DNA of 43,541 nucleotides from an uncultured Bacteroidales bacterium. GTDB lineage: Bacteria; Bacteroidota; Bacteroidia; Bacteroidales; Muribaculaceae. A program made the translations under genes and the position numbers. Where the stretch lies: positions 1 to 43,541 of the forward strand of contig CAMWLW010000012.1 of assembly GCA_947175245.1 (NCBI GenBank). Direction: 5' to 3'. The notes under the pieces were generated by a model. It worked only from the letters and a program-made list of their open reading frames with translations, did no database searches and had not been told where the DNA came from. Below, one piece after another: positions 25,578 through 34,232 of this stretch. The number at the start of each line of letters is the position of its first letter. The stretch's first letter is position 1.

Positions 25578-28092
25578 AATTTCATTTTGGAGCTATCTTA
25601 ACCAAAATAAGGTGATGATTCCTATTATTCAACGAGATTATGCACAAGGTCGGCCTGAAAAAGGTGCATTACGTAAGAATTTTTTGGAATCATTAAAGCA
25701 AGCCTTAGATGGCACTTTACCAAATGATCAAAATGAGTTGAAGCTGGATTTTGTATATGGTTCTGTCGAAAAAGGAGTAATGTTGCCACTTGATGGACAG
25801 CAACGCCTTACTACTCTATGGCTGTTGCACTGGTATATTGCTCTTAAATCGGGGAAATTATCAGAAGCCAAGTCAACATTGATAAAATTTACTTATGAAA
25901 CTCGAAGGTCTTCGCGTGAGTTTTGCCAGCAATTAGCACGGGCTGAAAATTTTGCATCATTTAAAGATGGAGATAAACTATACGACTTTATTATAACGCG
26001 TACGTGGTTTGCTTCATCGTGGCTTAATGATCCGACGATAACCTCAATGCTTAGAATGATATCAGGCACCGTAATTGATCTGGAGAAAGTTAATAAGAAA
26101 GCGCTTCAGGAAGCAACGGAAGCTAATAATCAAATTGATGGGCTTGAAAAATTATTTAAAAATACATCCAAGGAAGAATTTGAGAGGTATTGGCAATCTC
26201 TTACATCTTCAACTCCTCCAATATATTTTTATCAATTGCCATTACAGGAATATGGTCTATCGGATGATCTTTACGTCAAGATGAACGCCCGAGGAAAACA
26301 ACTGACCGCATTTGAGAATTTCAAGGCAGATCTCATAGGCTATATACGTCAAAGAGCTAAAGAACAGGCCGATAATTCTGCACCCAAGAAGCCTGATGCA
26401 GATAAAGATTGGATCTCATTGCTGGATCCTCGAGCGGGAATTCCAATCAAATTGGATGCCGATTGGGCAAACATATTTTGGAAGCATCGATCGGAAAAGA
26501 ATCTTTTCGATGAAATTTTCTTTGCATTCTTAAACCGAGTTTTTTGGGAAGAATTTGTCATGTCTCGCCGACCAGATACTACTATCGAGAATGATGACAC
26601 TGAATCCACCTCAAAAGCTATTGCGGCGAATAATTCGTATAATTACCTTATAACGGATAACATTCAAGACTATCATGATCTCGCCCCATATAGATTTTAT
26701 AAAGATGAAATACCCTATTCACTATTTGTAAATCTATCGGTAATCCTTGATAAGTTAATGACTATAGGACAGTTGGTTAATTTACCCAGAGATATAGGTG
26801 AGACTTTTCATTTTATACCTCAATATATAAAAAATCAGAATAATGATGAAATCACTATAACCCGTCTTACTCAACCACATCGCGTTATCTTCCATGCTAT
26901 CTATAAGTATCTTTTGGAAGGCAATATGGATACGGAGTCGCTTGGTAGATGGCTTAGAGTAGTATGTAATATTACATCAGGAAAGAGCTCGGGTAAAGAA
27001 TGGCATCGCTACATAATTAGAACTGATGGCCAGATGCTGGCGGCGATTGATATAGTTTCCAAGCTGAACAGTCATAAAGTATATGAGTCACTTAAAGAAA
27101 CATCGATAGTGACAACTGATAAAGAATTACCCAATAGATTAAATGAAGAAATCGTCAAGGCTAAACAGATTCTTGATGAGCACAATGCACTTCGCCCTTA
27201 TCCGACAAGTGAGTATATTTCATGGGAAGAGGCAATCTCAACAGCCGAAAACTATTCTTTTTTCAATGGGTCAATATGTTTCCTTTATCAGAACAGTGAA
27301 GGAAACGTTGAATGGAATGATTTCAACTCTAAATTCCTTAAAATCAAAGAGTATTTCTTACCCAAGACAAGAAAGGATGATTCAAAGGTGCTAAATGAAA
27401 ACTACGCTTTCGATGCCAGACTACTACGCTCCCTCATCAGCAGATTTTCCGGGGATCAGTTCTGGAATTCAATATGGTGGGCTGCACACTATATTTTTGA
27501 CAATACCGAAAAGAGTTGGCGCCATTATCTATATTCAACAGCACTCTATAAACCGATACATGAGTTCCTTACTGAAGATGCTGATATAAAATCTCGTTCA
27601 GACGTGTCAGATAGAGCCTTACACATGTTGTATCTTCTTTCTAATACGGGCCTTCTGGAATACTCTCTGGAAAAATTTGGAAATTCGTATATTCGTACAT
27701 ATCATGGACACGATGCCATCTACCCTAGCAGCACAGGTGTATTCTTAGACACACCTCATCGTGATGATTTCTTAAACCGTAATGATGTGAACCTTGTAGA
27801 CGGAGAAAAGGTACCGAATTCGCCCCTTATCTATGGAACTAATATAAACTTTATATTCGCAGGCCATACTTATCAATGGAATAAGGATGGAGCGATATAT
27901 CTTATGAAACCCGATTTCAGTGATTACATGACTATAGAGACTGAGGGCAATGTATCAAAGATATCTACTAACTCCTTTAATAAGGATTCCTTTGTTCCTA
28001 AATCAAATGAACAAATGGCTCAAGATATTACTGCTCTATTTGATATATACCAAAACCTGAAAGCAGAACTTGAAGTCAATGACGACAATTAA
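25555..28092 (+). CDS. DUF262 protein, second of pair
   Basis: 845 aa. DUF262 motifs: MIPIIQRDYAQGR (QR at 26-27), LPLDGQQRLTTLWLLHW (DGQQR at 80-84) and LYVKMNARGKQLTAFENFKADL (the NxRG element of the family). I do not see a clear DUF1524 nuclease signature in the C-terminal half, which has helical and mixed regions of unknown fold. The nuclease activity of the pair may thus reside in the upstream partner. The first four codons contain three Met (25555, 25558, 25564); any could be the start, all inside the upstream gene. The gene ends 22 nt before the convergent phospholipase-D-like gene without an evident terminator. Confidence 0.8.
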   Translation: MMTMENNKISFWSYLNQNKVMIPIIQRDYAQGRPEKGALRKNFLESLKQALDGTLPNDQNELKLDFVYGSVEKGVMLPLDGQQRLTTLWLLHWYIALKSGKLSEAKSTLIKFTYETRRSSREFCQQLARAENFASFKDGDKLYDFIITRTWFASSWLNDPTITSMLRMISGTVIDLEKVNKKALQEATEANNQIDGLEKLFKNTSKEEFERYWQSLTSSTPPIYFYQLPLQEYGLSDDLYVKMNARGKQLTAFENFKADLIGYIRQRAKEQADNSAPKKPDADKDWISLLDPRAGIPIKLDADWANIFWKHRSEKNLFDEIFFAFLNRVFWEEFVMSRRPDTTIENDDTESTSKAIAANNSYNYLITDNIQDYHDLAPYRFYKDEIPYSLFVNLSVILDKLMTIGQLVNLPRDIGETFHFIPQYIKNQNNDEITITRLTQPHRVIFHAIYKYLLEGNMDTESLGRWLRVVCNITSGKSSGKEWHRYIIRTDGQMLAAIDIVSKLNSHKVYESLKETSIVTTDKELPNRLNEEIVKAKQILDEHNALRPYPTSEYISWEEAISTAENYSFFNGSICFLYQNSEGNVEWNDFNSKFLKIKEYFLPKTRKDDSKVLNENYAFDARLLRSLISRFSGDQFWNSIWWAAHYIFDNTEKSWRHYLYSTALYKPIHEFLTEDADIKSRSDVSDRALHMLYLLSNTGLLEYSLEKFGNSYIRTYHGHDAIYPSSTGVFLDTPHRDDFLNRNDVNLVDGEKVPNSPLIYGTNINFIFAGHTYQWNKDGAIYLMKPDFSDYMTIETEGNVSKISTNSFNKDSFVPKSNEQMAQDITALFDIYQNLKAELEVNDDN

Positions 28093-28114
28093 CGATTATC
28101 AAAGGATGCAAGTG

Positions 28115-28630
28115 TTATTTGATGGGAGAGGGGCAGTATTGGCGGCGGCCGCAGCGGGTGCAGTGGGCGCCGCGCCATACGCTGTCAAATTGCTCGCAGG
28201 CGGCGTCTATCAGGGATGGTTCGTTGGTGAGTATGCCGGCCTCGAAGTTGCGGCGGTTGCTGCTCTTCATGCCTATGCCGGCTCCTGTCAGGTTGGCCGA
28301 GCCTATGTAGGCGGTCTCGAAATCGAATATGAGCATCTTGAAATGGACTCGCGGGCATAACATCCGCTCCAGTCCGGTCGTTAGAATCGGGTATCGGTCA
28401 AAATCCTCACGGAAAGCCGGGCCCGGTTCTTTTGCATGGATGAGACGTATCTCTACGCCTCGTTTGAGAAGTTTGGCAAGTACGGCAAGGAACGGTTCTG
28501 ATGAATTGCCGGCTTTGACGTGAAGGTCTTTAATGTCGGCGGTACCGATCCAGAGCGACTTCCTCACGGAAGCCACTCGTGCTATGACCTTATCATAGTG
28601 GTCTTTGCCTGATATAAATTCTACAGCCAT
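28115..28630 (-). CDS. Single-HKD phospholipase-D-like nuclease
   Basis: 171 aa from the ATG at 28630 (a TTG three codons earlier is less likely). It carries one HxK(x)4D motif, VHFKMLIFDFETAYIGSANLTG (H96, K98, D103), and IWIGT-type first strand SLWIGTADIKDL. Single-HKD proteins dimerise to form the active site and include nucleases such as Nuc and BfiI. The C-terminus has a cysteine knuckle (H156, C157, C160, C166 in HCTRCGRRQYC) that may bind zinc and contact nucleic acid. It is the last of the ravA-viaA-peptidase operon (11-nt gap). A role in nucleic-acid processing under the control of WYL regulator 1 is inferred from position. Confidence 0.8.
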   Translation of the reverse strand: MAVEFISGKDHYDKVIARVASVRKSLWIGTADIKDLHVKAGNSSEPFLAVLAKLLKRGVEIRLIHAKEPGPAFREDFDRYPILTTGLERMLCPRVHFKMLIFDFETAYIGSANLTGAGIGMKSSNRRNFEAGILTNEPSLIDAACEQFDSVWRGAHCTRCGRRQYCPSPIK

Positions 28631-28641
28631 ACACTGCAAAG

Positions 28642-29259
28642 TTACTTGTTTTTCGTGAGATAGAGGTAATAATTGTAGTAGGGTGACAGTGCTATATCAT
28701 CTTTTGCTTTTGCCATTTTTGAATCCTCACCGATGAGCCTAGAAAGAAAATCCCAAAAAGATTTACGATGATGTTTGTATTTGTAATGCGCCATTTCATG
28801 CAGTATTACACCATCCATCCATTCCTGCTTGAATATCACGAGAAAGGGTTGTAAGGCAATGTGATTGTGGAACGTGCAATAGCCAAGTACATTCTTCCTT
28901 AGGCGTTTCACAGTCACACCTGTTCCGTGCAGATTTTTCATATTCTCCCAATACTTAACTCTTGCGGGCAGTACTTCATTTGCTACTCTAAGAATGATGT
29001 CGCGCATAAGTTCCCGTAACCACTTCTGTATCTTCCTGGTCTCAAAGTCAGTAGCATCGTGATATATCATATCCAGAACTCCATTGTGATAAAGTGTCAT
29101 CAACGCGGTATCAGTCTTATCTTGATATACGAAACGGTCGGGCATCATAATAGCCGCTTCACATTCCAACGTGAACCGGTCTACGCAGTGCCATTCCACC
29201 GACAGATGTTTTGTCGTAAGTCTGAATCGTGGATTTATCTTAAAAGTCGGTTCTTTCAT
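28642..29259 (-). CDS. YgjP/SprT-like zinc metallopeptidase
   Basis: 205 aa. The zinc motif ILHEMAHYKYKHHRKSFWDFL (H154, E155, H158, third ligand H163 or H164) and the preceding LGYCTFHNHIALQPFLV match the YgjP/WLM/SprT group of metallopeptidases. Relatives in eukaryotes and bacteria remove proteins cross-linked to DNA or SUMO/ubiquitin-like conjugates; YgjP itself is poorly understood. The ATG at 29259 overlaps the stop of the vWA gene (ATGA), which decides the start over the GTG at 29268. It belongs to an operon with RavA-like and ViaA-like genes and a PLD-like nuclease, which suggests repair or quality control. Confidence 0.8.
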   Translation of the reverse strand: MKEPTFKINPRFRLTTKHLSVEWHCVDRFTLECEAAIMMPDRFVYQDKTDTALMTLYHNGVLDMIYHDATDFETRKIQKWLRELMRDIILRVANEVLPARVKYWENMKNLHGTGVTVKRLRKNVLGYCTFHNHIALQPFLVIFKQEWMDGVILHEMAHYKYKHHRKSFWDFLSRLIGEDSKMAKAKDDIALSPYYNYYLYLTKNK

Positions 29260-30593
29260 ACAGTCCACATTTTGTCAAGCACTTTGGTCTCATACGCCTT
29301 CGTACCATAATGACCGATACGAAGCCCGTAGAAACGGGTGCCAAGCGTTTTTTCTTTATTAATCTTTTCCATAGTTTCTTTTACGGGCTCAGGAAACTCG
29401 AAGTCTGAAATTATTAGAATGTCAGCCATTTCATATGTACCCTTCTGGAGTAAACGAATAGCCTCACCGAGCATCTGTTCACCATCCGTTCCTCCGGAGA
29501 AACTGTTTTCAAGAAAGCTGTCTACGCGATTCCAATTACGGGGTTTGGCTAAATCAATGGATTTAGAGCGTACTGAAAAAGTAATCAGATAGCATGACCG
29601 CTTTTGCTTTTTTGCCATTCTAAGGAGCTGCTTTAAGAGTGAAAAGGCGATTCGTTGAGGTTGACCAGACATTGAACCACTTGTATCGATACTGACTATA
29701 ATAGGACCTTTCGTAAGACGTGGATCTTTACGATGTTCTTCAACCTTTTTCGGTTTATCTTTACCCGGACTGGAGAATTGTTGCAGTTCCTTAGTCGCAT
29801 ATCGCTTGAAAAAAAAATCTTCGGGCAGGGACAATTCAACGGGAAGCACCCGTTCGAGATTATCTCCTGTTTCAACGCGATCAATCTCCTCTGCGGAACT
29901 ATTCTTTGCAACAGTTACGGGAAGAAATTTGTAAATTATTGAATCGCGCTCGTCCTTGGAAGGGTCAGAGTCACGTCCAATCATGTCCACAATCTCTTTA
30001 AGTTTAGGATAGCGATGTAGATAGTTGTCGATCTTCTTCTTGTCCTCATAGTCACTTGTTCCGGCATCTCTCGAATAATTTTCAAAATTCTTTTTAGAAC
30101 GTTCCAAAGCTTGGCGTTCTCGACGGTTAAGTTTTTCTTTACATGCCGCTTCCCAGTCTCCTGTAAGGGCATCAAAGACAGATTGTTTGTCTGTTGTCTG
30201 AAATTGATTGATATATCCTTGCAGATTGACTTCATATTTTGAGTATCCTTTTTGTATTGTCCCACAAACCGTCTGCCACAAACTGCGTTTATCTTCGATA
30301 CCGGCACCCTGGAATTTTGCAATCAATGCAAGTTCCTTCATCGCCTCCAATTGCATGGCACGAAATTGCTCCAGAAGCGCGGCGAAGTAGGAAATCAGCC
30401 CATCTTTCAGCACCTCTACCCATGTGGTATCGGTACCGTCAATCTGCGGATTGTTGTCGATTACTTCCTTCATATATCCTGCAAGACAGTCCTCTTCGGG
30501 CATTGTAGGTGGCATCTCACCACTTTCCATATAGATGTCAAAAGCCTCGCTATACTCTTCAAGTTTAGCGTCAACGTCAGTATAGTCAATCAT
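29256..30593 (-). CDS. ViaA-like vWA protein
   Basis: 445 aa. The N-terminal roughly 290 residues are helical; a segment RVLPVELSLPEDFFFKRYATKELQQF (249-273) resembles the region before the vWA domain in ViaA. The vWA domain begins GPIIVSIDTSGSM with D303, S305, S307 of the MIDAS and continues with SGGTDGEQMLGEA and DILIISDFEFPEP. In E. coli ViaA works with the MoxR ATPase RavA. Here the start ATG at 30593 overlaps the stop of the RavA-like gene by 4 nt (ATGA), as does its own stop with the next start, so three genes are translationally coupled. No signal peptide; cytoplasmic. Confidence 0.85.
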   Translation of the reverse strand: MIDYTDVDAKLEEYSEAFDIYMESGEMPPTMPEEDCLAGYMKEVIDNNPQIDGTDTTWVEVLKDGLISYFAALLEQFRAMQLEAMKELALIAKFQGAGIEDKRSLWQTVCGTIQKGYSKYEVNLQGYINQFQTTDKQSVFDALTGDWEAACKEKLNRRERQALERSKKNFENYSRDAGTSDYEDKKKIDNYLHRYPKLKEIVDMIGRDSDPSKDERDSIIYKFLPVTVAKNSSAEEIDRVETGDNLERVLPVELSLPEDFFFKRYATKELQQFSSPGKDKPKKVEEHRKDPRLTKGPIIVSIDTSGSMSGQPQRIAFSLLKQLLRMAKKQKRSCYLITFSVRSKSIDLAKPRNWNRVDSFLENSFSGGTDGEQMLGEAIRLLQKGTYEMADILIISDFEFPEPVKETMEKINKEKTLGTRFYGLRIGHYGTKAYETKVLDKMWTV

Positions 30594-32179
30594 TTCAGCA
30601 TCATAACAATATTAGTGAGTTTAACTTCTGTTGTCTTTATTTGCTCATTTACCTCCTTGATCATTTTTCTGACAAGTGCCATATCATTGGAAGATAGAAA
30701 GATATTATTATCCTCCTGTAATAGAGTAGCAATGGTGCGTTCCCACTCACAAACGCAGTTCTTAAAAAGTTCCTGAACCGATGATACTCGCTGATATATC
30801 GGTAGTATTGGCTCTGAAGAAGTCAACAACTCAGTCGCCGAATTTTTACGCTGAAATGCGTATGGAGTCCCATCAATAATTGCTCCGCTCGAACACTTCT
30901 GAATCTTAACTTTTGTCAGATTTGTAGCATTCTGCGACGTTGCATCAAAAGGACGGCCGGGCACAAGTGTATGAATGATAAACTTTTTCCTCTTGCCGTC
31001 ATAGTATCTCACTCCGTCCCGTGGTTGATTGGATAATGCTGCGTAATCCCATTTGGCAAAATATGTTTCTCCCTCGGGGTAATTCTCAACGAGATAGTAG
31101 AAATAATCATACTCCTTGAAATCATTTCTTTCAGAGTTTGGAGTTGAAGTGGATTCCGGTTGCGACCCTGGGTTGGATGTCATTATCTGCCGTATAGACT
31201 TATCTATTTTTGAAAGTCCTTTAAGAACCTTATCGGAAATACTTGAGGTTAATGCATTCAACACATTCGGAATACAGTCCACATCATTCCAGAAACTATG
31301 TATCAGCAAAAGATAATCAGTAAGGTCAATCTCTGCGCGTCCATTCAGATAAGCCGAAGTCTGCATCAGTCGATAAGCTTTACGCCACCGACGGTCTGAC
31401 AAATAATATCGGAGCTGATTGCCGTCCTCTTTTTCCAACGCATCGAGACTTTTGCGAAGAGCCTTGATAGCCGAAACAACCGAGTCTTGAATATCAATGT
31501 TTTTAGAATCTTGCTGCCATTGATAATATAATTCATTTGTGATATATAGATAATCAGGAAGTTCCGGCATTTCTACTTTTACCTCCTTAATCATTTTGAA
31601 AAACGATGTATCACTTTCAATACAGTTTGAGACCATGCGCACAAGGAATCGATCCCAAAGGGCTTCAAGCCCTTCATCTTTCGCAGGGAGTTCGTTGGAC
31701 GCAGCTATAAGCACCTTCATTGGTGTTTGCATTATCTGTCCACCATTATGAAATATATGCTCGTTGATTACTGTGAGTAATGTATTTTGAATGGAAGGTC
31801 CGGCTTTCCATATCTCATCAAGAAACACCACATCAGCCTCGGGTAGATAGCCTGAGGTCAATCGCTCATATCGGTCATCATTCTTTAGTCTGGAGATAGA
31901 GATCGGCCCGAAAATTTCATCAGGTGTAGAGAATCGCGACATAAGATAATCAAAGGACTTTCCATCCTTGAAAACCATCTTCAAACGACTTGCCACCATA
32001 CTCTTAGCAGTTCCCGGAGGACCGAGAAGAAACATATTCTCACCGGCAATGGCACACAGCAGAGCCATCGAGATTATTTGTTCCTTTTCATATACACCAT
32101 GCGACATCCATTCAATCAAGCATTGAATGCGTTTCTTCGGAGTATCATACTTTGACGTAAATATACTTTTCTTTGCCAT
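30590..32179 (-). CDS. ravA: RavA-like MoxR AAA+ ATPase
   Basis: 529 aa. Walker A is GPPGTAKS (53-60), Walker B VVFLDEIWK (117-125), with sensor 1 KVLIAASNELP and the MoxR/RavA features FSTPDEIFGPISISRLK and LLTVINEHIFHNGG. Residues 200-330 hold the lid, and the C-terminal part (about 350-529) is an accessory region not clearly the E. coli LARA domain. RavA is a MoxR-family chaperone-like ATPase that acts with the vWA protein ViaA. The gene starts the operon, with the promoter and WYL operator immediately upstream (32208-32243). Expression is thus probably set by WYL regulator 1. Confidence 0.85.
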   Translation of the reverse strand: MAKKSIFTSKYDTPKKRIQCLIEWMSHGVYEKEQIISMALLCAIAGENMFLLGPPGTAKSMVASRLKMVFKDGKSFDYLMSRFSTPDEIFGPISISRLKNDDRYERLTSGYLPEADVVFLDEIWKAGPSIQNTLLTVINEHIFHNGGQIMQTPMKVLIAASNELPAKDEGLEALWDRFLVRMVSNCIESDTSFFKMIKEVKVEMPELPDYLYITNELYYQWQQDSKNIDIQDSVVSAIKALRKSLDALEKEDGNQLRYYLSDRRWRKAYRLMQTSAYLNGRAEIDLTDYLLLIHSFWNDVDCIPNVLNALTSSISDKVLKGLSKIDKSIRQIMTSNPGSQPESTSTPNSERNDFKEYDYFYYLVENYPEGETYFAKWDYAALSNQPRDGVRYYDGKRKKFIIHTLVPGRPFDATSQNATNLTKVKIQKCSSGAIIDGTPYAFQRKNSATELLTSSEPILPIYQRVSSVQELFKNCVCEWERTIATLLQEDNNIFLSSNDMALVRKMIKEVNEQIKTTEVKLTNIVMMLK

Positions 32180-32207
32180 AATTGATTTAGAGCTACCTTT
32201 ACGATTG

Positions 32208-32243
32208 CAAAAGTAGCCCTGTACTGTATCAAATTTTAATACA
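32208..32243 (-). promoter_or_regulatory. ravA operon promoter with WYL-1 operator
   Basis: The palindrome TGTATC-AAATTTT-AATACA (32225-32243; one base off perfect) is followed on the minus strand, after 9 nt, by the -7 box TACTTTTG (32215-32208). Expected start near 32204, leader about 25 nt. The operator covers where the -33 element would be, and no TTG at usual spacing is present. Confidence 0.75.
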
Positions 32244-32250
32244 GGCGTTG

Positions 32251-32484
32251 TTAATTTTCATCTTCAAATAGATGGTCAAACAGTTCCTCTCCGGCTTTAA
32301 TGACATCCTTGATTGCGGGGGCCATATAGCGATGCTGAAGTGCGCAGCCAATCACCACTCCAATCAAAGCCTTGATTGTTGCTGAGTGAGGCGGCCCTAC
32401 GAAACAGGCTATCCCGCCGAGTATTCCCGGAAGTATGGCAAAGCGCAACATTTTGATTTGTGCCAATATCACTTTATCGAACAT
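32251..32484 (-). CDS. Small membrane protein
   Basis: 77 aa, family not recognised. Two hydrophobic segments are separated by a Gly-rich turn: MLRFAILPGILGGIACFVGPP (12-32) and ATIKALIGVVIGCALQHRY (35-53), followed by an acidic helix ending EELFDHLFEDEN. This hairpin could insert in the membrane; the acidic tail would be cytoplasmic. It follows the exonuclease gene by 60 nt with no obvious promoter, so it is probably the third gene of the WYL regulator 1 transcript. Small hairpin membrane proteins near stress operons are sometimes toxins or holin-like, but nothing here shows that. Confidence 0.6.
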   Translation of the reverse strand: MFDKVILAQIKMLRFAILPGILGGIACFVGPPHSATIKALIGVVIGCALQHRYMAPAIKDVIKAGEELFDHLFEDEN

Positions 32485-32544
32485 TTGCGTCTGTATTTAT
32501 CAATATATTTACCTTACTGTATTACAACGGGGTTACTCGGTGGG

Positions 32545-33033
32545 TTAGAGGAGCTTGAGGGCGATGGCGGCGCAGGCTTCGGCATCGCATAGGGCGTGGT
32601 GGTGATTTTCCATGTTGTAGCCACAGGCGGCTGCCGAGATGTGAAGCTGATGGCTCGGGAGGTCAAGACAGCGGCGTGAGGCGGCCAGTGTGCAATGAAA
32701 TTCATAGCCGGGATACGCCATTCCGTATTCCTCGAATACGGCTTTGAGGCAGCTCTCGTCAAAGGGCCTGTTATGAGCCACTAACGGGAGTCCCTCTATC
32801 TTGTCGGCCACCTGTGCCCACACATCGGGGAAAGGGGGCTGCCCGTCGGTGTCACGGCGTGTAAGGCCATGAACCTCGGTAGTCCAATATGTATAGTAAT
32901 TGGGGGTTGGCCTGATAAGACTGTAGAATTTATCGACAATCTTACCGCCGCGGACAATCACAATGCCCACGCTGCACACCGAGGAGCGTCGCCCGTTGGC
33001 TGTCTCAAAATCTATTGCTGCAAAATCGGTCAT
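32545..33033 (-). CDS. DnaQ-like DEDDh 3'-5' exonuclease
   Basis: 162 aa. The DEDDh core is complete: FAAIDFETA (D8, E10), LVAHNRPFDESCLK (second Asp) and HHHALCDAEACA (H and the last D, HxxxxD). This is the proofreading-exonuclease fold, in a free-standing form of minimal size. It could trim DNA or RNA ends; which one is not shown. The start is 2 nt past the stop codon of WYL regulator 1, so the two are co-transcribed and share the operator at 33981-33999. Its company (RtcB, PLD-like nuclease) suggests nucleic-acid end processing. Confidence 0.85.
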   Translation of the reverse strand: MTDFAAIDFETANGRRSSVCSVGIVIVRGGKIVDKFYSLIRPTPNYYTYWTTEVHGLTRRDTDGQPPFPDVWAQVADKIEGLPLVAHNRPFDESCLKAVFEEYGMAYPGYEFHCTLAASRRCLDLPSHQLHISAAACGYNMENHHHALCDAEACAAIALKLL

Positions 33034-33035
33034 CG

Positions 33036-33941
33036 TCAGTCGTTTTTATAAAGTTCAGACATATCTGATATCCACCCCTTCATTGTCCTGCGCAAGGTGA
33101 CGGGGCTAATCACCTCAACCATTGCCCCGACATGGAGCAGTTTCATCACAAAGTCGTAGGTCGGTGCAACGTACAGTTCAAAGTCGGCGTAGTCGCCGCA
33201 ATCCTCGATAAGCCGCTGGCTGTGATGCAGGGGTAAGGATTTGAGGTAATGCTTGTGATCCTCGTTGGCGCGTATTACTATTCGCTCGGGGCGGACTTGG
33301 TTATCGACCACGATGCCGAATGTCGTTGAGAAGTACCCGGCCGCGTCAAAATCTTTGGGCAACTTAAATGTGTCGCCGGTCACCTCGACGCTCTCCACAC
33401 GGTCAAGGCCATAGATTCTCATATCGTCGTAGCCGACATTATGTGCCAGCACATACCAGCGGTTTTCAAACAGTTTCACGCAATAGGGCTCTATCGGGAA
33501 GGTATAGCCGTGAGACCTTTTGAACGGTCGGTAGGTGATGTTTACCACCCGGTTTTCTTTCATCGCCTCGAGCAACGTGGTCAGATGGTCGCGTCCCGAC
33601 GGTATTTCATCAACCAGAATACGACCTTTCAACGACAGGTTCTCCCCGATGATGTTACCGACCGCAAACGAGTCGAGCATCCATTTTTTCAGCTTGTCAT
33701 CGTCAATATCCTCGGGATTGGCAATATAATACAGGTAGCCGCCGGTTTTCTGACATTCAATATCAATACTGAATTGTTGAGAGATGGCATCACGCCAGCG
33801 GTTGAACGTAGCGCGGGGAAGCGGACGGCAGTCGCTGAGGTTTTTATTGCGTTCCCATTTATCTGAAAGATCTTTGTGAGTAATCTTTCCGGCCCGACGT
33901 ATTGTGTCTATCAGCCAAGTGTATTTTTGCAGTTGGTTCAT
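33036..33941 (-). CDS. WYL-domain transcriptional regulator 1
   Basis: 301 aa. The N-terminal winged helix (about 1-75, LPRATFNRWRDAISQQFSIDIECQKTGGYLYYI) is followed by a WYL domain (about 125-200; NRVVNITYRPFKRSHGYTFPIEPYCVKLFENRWYVLAHN...YGLDRVESV) and a WCX C-terminus (about 230-300). WYL domains are thought to sense ligands, often nucleic acid or nucleotide species, and change DNA binding. The gene's own promoter carries TGTATC-N7-GATACA, which also occurs before the ravA operon and the AAA+ gene; this regulator is the natural binder. It is followed by an exonuclease and a small membrane protein in one transcript. Confidence 0.85.
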   Translation of the reverse strand: MNQLQKYTWLIDTIRRAGKITHKDLSDKWERNKNLSDCRPLPRATFNRWRDAISQQFSIDIECQKTGGYLYYIANPEDIDDDKLKKWMLDSFAVGNIIGENLSLKGRILVDEIPSGRDHLTTLLEAMKENRVVNITYRPFKRSHGYTFPIEPYCVKLFENRWYVLAHNVGYDDMRIYGLDRVESVEVTGDTFKLPKDFDAAGYFSTTFGIVVDNQVRPERIVIRANEDHKHYLKSLPLHHSQRLIEDCGDYADFELYVAPTYDFVMKLLHVGAMVEVISPVTLRRTMKGWISDMSELYKND

Positions 33942-33963
33942 AGTGGTATAACTTTTACGTGTG

Positions 33964-33999
33964 CAAAGATAGTCATAACATGTATCATTTCGTGATACA
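33964..33999 (-). promoter_or_regulatory. WYL-1 gene promoter with its operator (autoregulation)
   Basis: The operator TGTATCATTTCGTGATACA (33981-33999; arms extend to 7 bp) lies 9 nt from the minus-strand -7 box TATCTTTG (33971-33964). Expected start near 33960, leader about 19 nt. Confidence 0.8.
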
Positions 34000-34025
34000 G
34001 GATAGATATTTTTTTTAAATCTTTA

Positions 34026-34232
34026 TTAAATCCACACGCCGTACAGTTCATCTTGTGAGTAAATCTGATTATCAACTGTGTCTTCTCTAAGTTTAGACTT
34101 CTCTTCCTCGCTCAGCGGCGGGAGGTCTACCATGTACATATTATCAGATGATGGCTCCTGCCCGGCCCGGTGCCTCAGCCACAGGTTGCCCATCAGTAGC
34201 GCCAGGCCGTGGGGCGATTGAATGGTTGTCAT
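34026..34232 (-). CDS. Small hypothetical protein coupled to rtcB copy 1
   Basis: 68 aa, no recognised family, no membrane segment. It starts with a short helix (HGLALLMGNLWLRHRAG), then a Pro/Asp-rich part (MVDLPPLSEEEKSKLRED) and ends in DELYGVWI. Its ATG overlaps the stop codon of rtcB copy 1 by 4 nt (ATGA), so its translation depends on RtcB. A role as a regulator or partner of this RtcB is possible; there is no direct sign of it. Confidence 0.6.
   Translation of the reverse strand: MTTIQSPHGLALLMGNLWLRHRAGQEPSSDNMYMVDLPPLSEEEKSKLREDTVDNQIYSQDELYGVWI

Noticed and set aside
28070..28360. Plus-strand 96-codon open frame rich in Ala and Gly
   Set aside because: It is antisense to the phospholipase-D-like gene, which has its catalytic motif on the minus strand.
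32485..32530. TGTATT words upstream of the 77-aa gene as a fourth WYL-1 operator
   Set aside because: No matching second half occurs at the 7-nt distance and no -7 box follows; the gene is more simply read through from the exonuclease gene.
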